Assembly: GCF_001625015.1 (NCBI RefSeq) | Contig: NZ_LVWJ02000014.1 | Span: 3,286,001-3,350,000 of the forward strand | DNA: 64,000 bases | Direction: 5' to 3' | DNA from: Lewinella sp. 4G2 | Lineage (GTDB): Bacteria; Bacteroidota; Bacteroidia; Chitinophagales; Saprospiraceae | In this document: piece after piece, positions 37,255 to 44,461 of the stretch | Numbering within the stretch: position 1 is the stretch's first letter | How the letters are laid out: every line of letters starts with the position of its first letter | Notes under the pieces: model-generated | Databases searched by the model: none | Told to the model about the DNA's origin: nothing | Seen by the model: the letters and a program-made list of their open reading frames with translations, nothing else | Made by a program: the position numbers and the translations under genes

Positions 37255-37445
37255 GTAACAGAATAAATACTATGACTTAGAATACGTTCGTTCATGGTCG
37301 TGTTGGGCCAGAAAGAAACAAACACTATGCCTCAGAGGACGTTCGTTCACTGTTGTGTTAGGCGGAAAATGTACAGACTCCTGACAGGCGAAACTTAAAA
37401 ATGGCCTAACCTGTTACTATCGATTAGAAGACAAAAGATGTCAAA

Positions 37446-37667
37446 ATGGTACTAGAATCACCACTAACTAACGTACAGCTTGAACTGATGAAGATGTTTA
37501 GTCATGATCTTGATGATGATGACCTGATCTCTCTTAAACGGACTTTGGCAAATTTCTTTGCTGAGAAAGCCAGCGCTGAGATGGATAGGCTTTGGAAGGA
37601 GAAAAACTGGTCTGATCAAACTATGGAGAACTGGCTAGAAGGAGATAAGGAATTCAGCGAGCAGTGA
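37446..37667 (+). CDS. Antitoxin-like small protein (73 aa)
   Basis: A short acidic, helical protein (LELMKMFSHDLDDDDLISLKRTLANFFAEKASAEMDRLWKEKNW). Its stop overlaps the toxin start by four bases (GTGA), the usual coupling in toxin-antitoxin pairs. The N-terminus has no visible DNA-binding ribbon, so autoregulation is unproven. It would neutralise the PIN toxin by binding it. Confidence 0.75.
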   Translation: MVLESPLTNVQLELMKMFSHDLDDDDLISLKRTLANFFAEKASAEMDRLWKEKNWSDQTMENWLEGDKEFSEQ

Positions 37668-38083
37668 GAGTTGTATTAGATACAAATAGCCTGATCGTTT
37701 CAATTGGTCGAAAATCTAAATTCCGTCCAATATTTGATTCACTTCTCCACGGTCAAATCACTTTGGTCGTTTCTAATGATGTTCTTTCCGAATACGTTGA
37801 AATACTAGAGCAAAGAACAAATGCAATAGTTGCAGAAAACATTGGTAACTTCTTGATGAGGTCGCCTGACGTGAATAAGATTGAAATATATTTTAAATGG
37901 GCCGCAATATACGCGGATGCGCATGATAACAAATTTGTCGATTGTGCACTCAATGGAAATGCTCAATTCATTGTGACTGATGACAAGCACTTAAATGTTT
38001 TGAAGGAAACTGAATTCCCAAAGATGAAAGTCATCAGAACCAGAGACTTTTTGAATATGATTAGTGAGCAGGATGGATTATAG
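37664..38083 (+). CDS. PIN-domain toxin (139 aa)
   Basis: A PIN-domain RNase of a type II toxin-antitoxin pair. Acidic residues of the fold are visible: VVLDTNSLI (Asp 5/6), LSEYVEILEQ (Glu near 46), DNKFVDCALN (Asp near 87-91) and FIVTDDKHL (Asp near 105). The GTG start overlaps the antitoxin gene. Toxin-antitoxin cassettes are common in large integron arrays, where they are thought to limit loss of the array. The pair appears intact. Confidence 0.88.
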   Translation: MRVVLDTNSLIVSIGRKSKFRPIFDSLLHGQITLVVSNDVLSEYVEILEQRTNAIVAENIGNFLMRSPDVNKIEIYFKWAAIYADAHDNKFVDCALNGNAQFIVTDDKHLNVLKETEFPKMKVIRTRDFLNMISEQDGL

Positions 38084-38228
38084 GCAGGGCTTCATCACGA
38101 TCATCCATTACCGATGGAGTGTTGAGTAATCGAATCTAGATAACTAGGCTCCTTAACCAGCAAACATATACGGATAACCAAATCTATATGGGTGAGTAGA
38201 TCTATGATTGGTCTAATTAATAAAATCT

Positions 38229-38448
38229 GCCCAACACGGCAATCCACGTCAAGCCGCTGTTACTTCGAGTCGATTGTAATATTAAGTCCATAGCCCGGCC
38301 ACTGGTCCGAACACTCGGATGGCCAAAAGTCCTCCGCAAGCTCCGGAGTTTTGGCCATGCTCGCTTACCGGCCCAGTGCCCTTTTAGTTCCAATTGAGTA
38401 TCTTAGTAAAGTTAAAGACGCGGCCTGCGTGGGCTGTAATCGTTCTGC
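38229..38448 (+). repeat. attC-like recombination site (220-bp family) with R' GTTCTGC
   Basis: R'' GCCCAAC 38229-38235. R' reads GTTCTGC (38442-38448), the exact complement of the next cassette's R'' GCAGAAC (39988-39994). Confidence 0.9.
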
Positions 38449-38465
38449 GAAATCAACAAAACAAG

Positions 38466-38837
38466 CTATTGAAATATAATTTTCCCCTCTTCCTTAAAAA
38501 ACTGATGACTCCAATCGACCATCAATTGTAAGAGTGGATTTAAACTTTCCCCAAAATCGGTTAAACTATATTCTACTATTTTTGGCTCCTTACTTTTAAT
38601 CTCTACTCTAACTATTAATTTATCTTTTTCGAGTTTTTTCAGTTGATCTGTAAGAGTTTTGTCAGTGATTTCGGGAATCAATTTTTTGATTTGGTTAAAC
38701 CGAAGCTTCTCCTGACTAAGATACCAGAGTATTGGTAATCTCTATTTCCCACTAATGTATCGATTGACTAAATCCATAGAGCAATGAAAGCTCTCATTTC
38801 TGACGGATAATCTAATTTCTTTTCCTTCAAATTTCAT
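38466..38837 (-). pseudogene. HxlR-family regulator with an in-frame amber codon
   Basis: On the minus strand a frame starts at ATG 38837 (MKFEGKEIRLSVRNESFHCSM) and reads to 38466, 123 codons, with one TAG at 38742-38744. HxlR proteins have SGKWxLPILWYL here; this reads SGK-stop-RLPILWYL, so a Trp codon (TGG) became TAG. The rest of the winged helix (LRFNQIKKLIPEITDKTLTDQL) is intact. It is the only minus-strand gene of the array apart from the IS and is divergent from the SDR gene, a usual place for a regulator. Confidence 0.8.
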
Positions 38838-38922
38838 AAGACAAGTTTATACTATCCATGTGGATAGTTATTGTGTAGGTAGTTTAAGAAACATAGTTTT
38901 GCGCTTCACTAAGAAACAAACC

Positions 38923-39564
38923 ATGAAGACAGCTATCATAATTGGATACGGACCTGGGGTAAGTCACTATGTAGGTCATCTATTGGGAGGCAGAGGTTAT
39001 CGACTAGGCATCATAAGTAGAAGTAAAGATAGACTAGAAAAATATTCCAGCTCCAACATGATAAAAGGAGTTTCTACTACGTTTAGGGTGGCAGATGCAT
39101 ATGATACGGACAGATTACTGCAAGCAGTTAGTGAACTTGTCGCTGAACTTGGAGGTGTTGATCTCATTATCTATAATGCTGCTGCGTTAAAGATGCGTGG
39201 TATTTTAGAGGATAATATATCAGAAATGTTAGATGACTACAAAATTACTGTTTTGAATGGTCTTGAGGTAGTTAAAAGTAATATTCAACATCTATCTGAC
39301 AAGAGGGGTACAGTAATTTTCACAGGTGCTGTTTTTTCGGAAAATCCTAGTTCTGATTTTGGTTCCCTGTCTTTAGGAAAGGCTTCATTGAAAAATCTTG
39401 TCTACCAACTTAACCCATTATTGAATAAGCACAATATAAATGTGGGCTTGATAACTATCATGGGCCATATGCATGAAGGTGCAGATAAATATCACCCGAG
39501 TAGTGTCGCAGAGAAGTATATTGAGTTACTAGACGACCCCTCAAAAACTGAAATTATTTACTAA
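38923..39564 (+). CDS. Short-chain dehydrogenase/reductase (213 aa)
   Basis: ATG 38923 gives the typical Rossmann start MKTAIIIGYGPGVSHYVGHLL, a GxGxxxxxx nucleotide site (GYGPGVS). Other SDR motifs are visible: a D in VADAYDTD, VDLIIYNAAALK (the NNAG-like motif), and GTVIFTGA. The usual YxxxK is replaced by SLSLGKAS, so the catalytic Tyr appears lost and activity is uncertain. The gene overlaps the SnoaL-like gene by one base (TAATG) and is divergent from the HxlR pseudogene. Confidence 0.8.
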   Translation: MKTAIIIGYGPGVSHYVGHLLGGRGYRLGIISRSKDRLEKYSSSNMIKGVSTTFRVADAYDTDRLLQAVSELVAELGGVDLIIYNAAALKMRGILEDNISEMLDDYKITVLNGLEVVKSNIQHLSDKRGTVIFTGAVFSENPSSDFGSLSLGKASLKNLVYQLNPLLNKHNINVGLITIMGHMHEGADKYHPSSVAEKYIELLDDPSKTEIIY

Positions 39565-39920
39565 TGGATATAATAATCACTTTTATAGAAGGTTGGAACT
39601 CTCCCCACTCAGACAGAAGAGGTGAACTAATTAGATTGTCCACCTCTAAAGATATCATTTATAGTGATACTCATGTTCCTGAAGAAATTATTGGTAGAGA
39701 TAAGCTAGTTGGATTGGTGACTTTATTTCGAAGTAGAATAAGTCATAAATTAACTATAGTTGATGACATAAATTGTCACCACAACCGCTTCTATTTTCGT
39801 TGGAGGTTGATCGAAGATCATCATACGCTATCAGATGGTGTCTACTTTGGAACGATAGATGCTTCCGGGAGGATTTCTGAACTCATTGGATTCATTGATA
39901 ACTTTTATGGATTCAGATGA
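39564..39920 (+). CDS. SnoaL/NTF2-like protein (118 aa)
   Basis: A small cone-shaped fold protein: helical start (IITFIEGWNSPHSDRRGELIRL), then FEATURE strands around YSDTHVPEEIIGRDKLVGLV, and a C-terminal strand pair FYFRWRLIEDHHTLSDGVYFGTIDASGRISELIGFID. This is the SnoaL-like pattern (..F.W......G.D......GrI..l.gF). It follows the SDR gene with a one-base overlap, so the two are co-translated and may act on the same small molecule. Confidence 0.75.
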   Translation: MDIIITFIEGWNSPHSDRRGELIRLSTSKDIIYSDTHVPEEIIGRDKLVGLVTLFRSRISHKLTIVDDINCHHNRFYFRWRLIEDHHTLSDGVYFGTIDASGRISELIGFIDNFYGFR

Positions 39921-39987
39921 CCTACAATAGGCTCTATCAGAAAATAGGGCAGACCGTAAATCCAACTTTATTGACAAAATAAAATTC

Positions 39988-40122
39988 GCAGAACACCGCA
40001 GCCGCGTCACCCCCCGCGCGGATCGTCGGTGGGGCGGAGCCGAAGTTTTGGGGGAGGGACCATCCTTTGCTTTGCCTTATCTTAGGTGGGAGGCGCGGGC
40101 TGCGCGGCTGCAAACGTTGGGC
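39988..40122 (+). repeat. attC-like recombination site, GC-rich short type (135 bp); last in the array
   Basis: R'' GCAGAAC 39988-39994; R' GTTGGGC 40116-40122. The arms CCGCAGCCGCG and CGCGGCTGC pair well. Together with 37122 it forms a second site family near the right end. Confidence 0.85.
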
Positions 40123-40207
40123 GTGACGAGGTCGGTCAACAGACAAACTTGACAACGTACAAGAGACATACTTGACACTTTTAATTGGCGAGATTTGATT
40201 AAAAATC

Positions 40208-41437
40208 ATGCCATTTAAAAGCAGTTCATCGATGGACCAACAGCAATCATTCATACGTGATTGCCTAACGGACGAATATTCATTTTCAAGTCTTTGCAGA
40301 GCCTACAAGATTAGCCGCCAGGCGGGGTATAATCTCGTAGCTCGATACCAAGCTGAAGGAGATAATTGCTTTGCACAGCGATCTCGTCGTCCATCATCCA
40401 GTCCGAATGCGACGCCGGATTATATAATTGACCGAATCAAGTTCTGGCGTTTGCGAAAGGATAAGAATCAATGGGGAGCCAGGAAGATTCGGGTCAAACT
40501 CTTAGAGGAGTATATTGAAGAGGCGGTGCCAAGTACAACGACTATCAATAATATTCTGAAACGTGAAAAGCTGATTACTCCTAATAAGAGAAGGCGTTTA
40601 GTTGAGCCCCAGCGTCCGGTGTTTGATCCTTGCGCAAACAATGAGATATGGTCCGTAGACCATAAGGGTAAGTTCTACCTGGGGAATGGCAGAAGATGCT
40701 CTCCAATGACAGTGTGCGACTCTAAAAGCCGCTACCTACTCTTAGCTAAAGGACAGTACAAGGAGACATGGTGGGATACTCAGAAGGAGCTCTAAGCTCT
40801 TTTTCAGCGCTATGGACAACCTGAGTATCTACACAGTGACAATGGTAGTGCTTTCGCTAGTATCCAGAGCCCGCGGGGCTTTGGCTCTCTATCTTATTGG
40901 TTGTTAGATCACGATATAGTGCCAGTGTTTAGCGATCCTGGGAGCCCTTCACAAAACGGGCGTCACGAAAGAATGCACCGAGATTTAAAGGCGGAATGCT
41001 GTAGTCCAGGTCAGGTCGACCTAAGGACTCAGAATCGCTCTATGAACTTATTTGTGAAGGAGTATAACGAGATGCGGCCTCACGAAGCATTAGACATGCG
41101 GACACCCGCTGCAGTACATGATTGGTCGTCGAGACAGTATAAGCAGAAGGTACGTGCTCCTGAATATGGAGCGGACATGTCAGTGCGTAAGGTGTCATTG
41201 AGCGGCGCTTTGCGCTGGAAGTCCTACGAATACCTTAGTATCTGCAACGCACTAGCGGGGAAGTACATCGGAGTAAAGTCATTACCTAATCGAGTATACG
41301 AAATCTACTATCGGCAGGAATGCTTAGGATGCTTTCAAGAGGGTAGTGAAGTGGTCAATGGTCGATATTACCTGTTGAGTTCAGATCGAGATTTACCGGA
41401 GCGCTATCGGGACACGAAGGCTCGGAAACGTCGATAG
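40208..41437 (+). pseudogene. IS481-type transposase with in-frame stop
   Basis: The frame of about 409 codons is broken by one TAA at 40793-40795 (..TQKEL-stop-ALFQRYGQ..). The N-terminus is a helix-turn-helix (SFSSLCRAYKISRQAGYNLVARY). The integrase core has WSVDHKGKFYLGNG (first Asp), HSDNGSAF (second Asp) and SPSQNGRHERMHRDLKAE (Glu). The layout matches IS481. Possible ends are not clear; TGTCAACAGACAAAC... upstream near 40136 may be the left one. It sits just after the last attC-like site. Confidence 0.8.
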
Positions 41438-41454
41438 TAGATAGAGAACGTCTG

Positions 41455-41703
41455 ATGGCTATGTATCTCTCTGAAGCTAATTTAGGCGGCAAAAAAATCT
41501 TTATCAGGGTAGGGTCAAATGAAGGAAAAGAGATGATAACGGATGCGGAAGCAATCTTTACTAAATTTGAATCTCAAGCAATGGATGATAATTCATTAAA
41601 TTTTGCAATCATAGCAGGAGGAAAATCCAATGGTGGGCACTGGAATATGACTTGGAGAGAATCTTTTGCATTATGCTATCCTTGGTTAACGGAATTAGAA
41701 TAA
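41455..41703 (+). pseudogene. C-terminal fragment of an alpha/beta-hydrolase esterase
   Basis: The 82 codons (FIRVGSNEGKEMITDAEAIFTKF..GGKSNGGHWNMTWRESFALCYPWL) resemble the C-terminus of IroE/esterase-type hydrolases, where GGxHxxxxWRexF carries the catalytic His. The front two thirds are missing, probably lost with the IS481 insertion. It is the first chromosomal-backbone sequence right of the array. Confidence 0.5.
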
Positions 41704-41764
41704 ACCCGTGTCAAAAAATTGATACACACCTACAAAAACAATCCCATTCGTCAGTCCTTACTGC

Positions 41765-41780
41765 GCACCTGCGGCAGCGC
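41765..41780 (+). repeat. 16-bp dispersed motif, forward copy
   Basis: GCACCTGCGGCAGCGC. The family has nine copies at 41.7-62.8 kb and none in the array. This one is upstream of the gene at 41897 and pairs with the inverted copy at 42578. Confidence 0.8.
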
Positions 41781-41896
41781 CTGCTTATCTTTAATATGTA
41801 TGTGATCAATGATTTTAGAGGCTTACTTCTTTCGTTCTATTTGTCGCTTTAATTGAAACTTTTCACGTATCTTTCATCCGCATCAGCTACACCCCT

Positions 41897-42571
41897 ATGT
41901 CCGTCAAAAACTGGAAAGATTACCTTTTACAAGTATCCCTGATCATTGTTTCCCTATTCATCGCCTTCGGGGTAAACCGCTGCGGCGATAGGGCACGTGA
42001 CAATAATAAACTGGAGATATACCAGGATGCCATCACGGAGGAAATCGCCTACGAGATCGACGCCACGCAGAGCAATATCGCCGACGCACTTAACGACCTG
42101 GAAGACTTAGGGACGGGTATCGATCTGCTTAGAAACAAAAACCCGGAATCCCTCCCTCAAGCCCTCGAAGCCATCGGAACTGTTTTGCAGCGCGGCGTCT
42201 TCCGTGGCTTCGAGCCGATGGTTTACGAACAAATGTCCGCCGCCGGCGACCTGCTGCTTATTGAGGACCTTGAATACCGCTCCTCCCTCGCGTCGCTGTC
42301 CGCTTTTCGTCGTGATTACGTCCAGCAAGACCTAGCCCGTCACGACGCCATTACGCTGGAAACCATCGCGGAGATCGCCGAGTACGTCGATCTCATGTGC
42401 CTGCGAAGCGTCGAGCCCAGCAATATGCGTCAGTGCCTTCCGGACCCGGAGCGTCTATACCGTGAAATGGGTTCCGACTTGGCCAAACTCACTCGCCACG
42501 CCGAACTCCGCGCCTTTCACCTTAATCTTTATCTGAAGTCCTTGCAGAATATGGAAAAGCGTATTGAGTAG
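41897..42571 (+). CDS. Single-pass membrane protein, DUF6090-like (224 aa)
   Basis: One N-terminal membrane segment (YLLQVSLIIVSLFIAFGV) is followed by a helical soluble part with EIYQDAITEEIAYEIDATQ. This build recalls DUF6090-type proteins of Bacteroidota, with a membrane helix, an NxxxD/E-rich neck and an alpha-helical tail. The function is unknown. The base composition changes here to that of the GC-richer backbone. It is bracketed by two inverted copies of the 16-bp motif (41765 and 42578). Confidence 0.65.
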   Translation: MSVKNWKDYLLQVSLIIVSLFIAFGVNRCGDRARDNNKLEIYQDAITEEIAYEIDATQSNIADALNDLEDLGTGIDLLRNKNPESLPQALEAIGTVLQRGVFRGFEPMVYEQMSAAGDLLLIEDLEYRSSLASLSAFRRDYVQQDLARHDAITLETIAEIAEYVDLMCLRSVEPSNMRQCLPDPERLYREMGSDLAKLTRHAELRAFHLNLYLKSLQNMEKRIE

Positions 42572-42934
42572 CAGAGGGCGCTGCCGCAGGTGCAATTAAA
42601 TGGGGATGAACCAGCCAGGCAAACTGATTGGCCAGTTGATTTATACGGACTTCTATCGAAATTAATGGCTACTGGCCGCTCCATGTGTGAGCCGTATTTG
42701 CAGCGGTATCAACTTGTCCCTAGTACTGCTTTTCGGCAATTACCACCTGAAGGGTCCACGGAGGCCCACCTTGCAAAAGTCATATTGTTTTCCGAAATTG
42801 CTGTTACCACGCTTTCTTGGGACGATTCCTCGTCCCTTCAACCAAGTCAGCGCGAGTTTTCAAGCGATTCATCCTTAGTGGAACGGTAACTAGTTAGATT
42901 GCCAATTTAGAGCGATTTCCGTGGATCCACCTCA
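42572..42934. other. Intergenic region without a convincing gene
   Basis: It holds a copy of the 16-bp motif at 42578-42593. A 99-codon open frame at 42590-42889 begins inside that repeat and has no protein-like domain, so I do not call it. Confidence 0.5.
42578..42593 (-). repeat. 16-bp dispersed motif, inverted copy
   Basis: GCGCTGCCGCAGGTGC, complementary to the copy at 41765. It begins 7 bp after the stop of the gene it brackets. Confidence 0.8.
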
Positions 42935-43585
42935 ATGCAAAAAAAATCACCGGCAGTGGGGGCAAATAATGAAAAGAATACACCGATGCGGGAAAGCGAT
43001 GCAAGTATTGACACAATCAAGGCCAAGTCCAAAAAAGGGTCATCAAAGAAAGCGTTCAAGAGCAAAACCTTAGATACGTATCTGAAGAACCAGAGTCGTT
43101 TGTTGATGAGCTCAATCTCCATCGCGGACAAAAAGGCGTCCATTTTGATCAGGTTGAATACTGCATTGGTATCAAGTTTGATCGTATTTGAAAGCTACTT
43201 TAACGTCAATCTGAGTTTGAATCAATACTTCGTTCCAGTTTTGATCATAGGCTTATCCATCTCATTGCTGTTCGCGATACTCGTTGCCAAACCTTTCAGT
43301 TACAAACTTTACGCCGTCCTGAACAAAGTGGTAAAGAGTAGCTACCCGAAACTTGAAGAGAATAACTTCTTCTTAATCGACGACGTCTCTTTCAGCGACT
43401 ACGAAGCGTCGATGGAAAAAGTCGTTGAGTCTCAGGACCTCCAGATAGGTAACTTGACACGGTTTAATTTCTTCATGAGTAAGAGTATATCCCAAAAGTT
43501 TGTTCTGCTAGAAATAGCCTATACGATCTTTTTCCTGACTCTGTTCAGTGTCCTCGTTTTATATTTATTTTCCAAGTTTGCTTGA
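42935..43585 (+). CDS. Pycsar-effector-like membrane protein (216 aa)
   Basis: Residues about 48-85 (YLKNQSRLLMSSISIADKKASILIRLNTALVSSLIVF) carry the N-terminal signature of the Pycsar effector/DUF5706 membrane family (..D.KA..L...N). Two membrane segments follow (YFVPVLIIGLSISLLFAILVA) and one closes the protein (YTIFFLTLFSVLVLYLF). In the Pycsar defence system such effectors open the membrane on sensing cyclic CMP or UMP. No cyclase gene is next to it, so it may be an orphan or do something else. The first ~45 residues are charged. Confidence 0.65.
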   Translation: MQKKSPAVGANNEKNTPMRESDASIDTIKAKSKKGSSKKAFKSKTLDTYLKNQSRLLMSSISIADKKASILIRLNTALVSSLIVFESYFNVNLSLNQYFVPVLIIGLSISLLFAILVAKPFSYKLYAVLNKVVKSSYPKLEENNFFLIDDVSFSDYEASMEKVVESQDLQIGNLTRFNFFMSKSISQKFVLLEIAYTIFFLTLFSVLVLYLFSKFA

Positions 43586-43874
43586 GGTTTGGGACTAGCT
43601 ATCACATCAGAATGAAATGGAGGTTGAGAAGTGAATTGGACCTGTAAGGAATTGGTAATACAAGACTGATTAAAGCATCGAATCATCACAACTGGAGCAA
43701 TTAGTGATACGCAGTATCGAGAGAGCCACTTGGCATCGCTGGTTTTATTTAAAGTAACCTAACAGATTCAGTTAAAGTGATCATAATAAAGGACTGGCTG
43801 GCATACTTGCTGGACTTTCCACGATGTCCCATCTTTATTTTCACTGTCGAATTTACACCAGCAAACACCCAACC

Positions 43875-44339
43875 ATGAAAACCCTAACTCTGCTATTCTT
43901 CTTTTCCCTAAGCACCATGCTATCTGCCCAACCACTCTCTCAACAGTTAGGTGGCATCAAGACCGATTTTACCATCTACTTCCAGAGTCAACAAGTGGAG
44001 GTGCTCGACCAAGTAGTTATCAAACGCGGATTAAGCAATTACCAGTACGAAACGGATGGCATCTTGGAACACGCGTACGGTTTCGGCTACGGCTTGCAGA
44101 CCTACCGCTTGGAAGTGATGTCTCCGGTTGATTTTGAGATCGAAGAGCGACGTAGAAAGTCCCATTACCGGCTCGTTTTCTTCGGGGAGGACGGCACTAA
44201 ACTACTCAGTCGTTATCTCTCAAGATCCCACCTTTTCGTACTGAAGGGTGACGTCAATTTCTATTCCATTAACCTGGAGGATATTCCAATGCTGCTGCTC
44301 GACAACACCGCGAGTATTGATATTGAATTCGTCTACTAG
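43875..44339 (+). CDS. Secreted hypothetical protein (154 aa)
   Basis: ATG 43875 is chosen because it places a signal peptide (MKTLTLLFFFSLSTMLSAQ) at the N-terminus; an upstream ATG at 43824 would put 17 residues before it. The mature protein is beta-rich (GLQTYRLEVMSPVDFEIEERRRKSHYRLVFFGEDG). No family recognised. Confidence 0.65.
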   Translation: MKTLTLLFFFSLSTMLSAQPLSQQLGGIKTDFTIYFQSQQVEVLDQVVIKRGLSNYQYETDGILEHAYGFGYGLQTYRLEVMSPVDFEIEERRRKSHYRLVFFGEDGTKLLSRYLSRSHLFVLKGDVNFYSINLEDIPMLLLDNTASIDIEFVY

Positions 44340-44399
44340 ATTCAAGGATTCGAGTTTGAATCGTTATTGCACATCAACCCCTTTCTCGGTCCTTACCGT

Positions 44400-44415
44400 G
44401 CACCCGCGGCAGCGC
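44400..44415 (+). repeat. 16-bp dispersed motif, forward copy
   Basis: GCACCCGCGGCAGCGC (one base from consensus). It lies after the secreted gene at 43875 and pairs with the inverted copy at 46063 around the transglutaminase gene. Confidence 0.75.
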
Positions 44416-44461
44416 AAAATTGCCAGCTCAAACATAATCATGAGCCCAAAATTGCACGGAC

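Noticed and set aside
1028-37363. Leader repeats as confirmed promoters
   Set aside because: A few copies have a TAnnTTTG-like -7 box, but most read TACGTTCG and none has a TTTG-type -33 box at a fitting distance.
895-40122. CRISPR array
   Set aside because: The repeats are about 220 bp and fold into a long hairpin. The spacers are whole genes of very different length, and no Cas gene is present.
42590-42889. 99-codon gene between 41897 and 42935
   Set aside because: It starts in a dispersed repeat, has no recognisable domain and atypical composition; probably chance.
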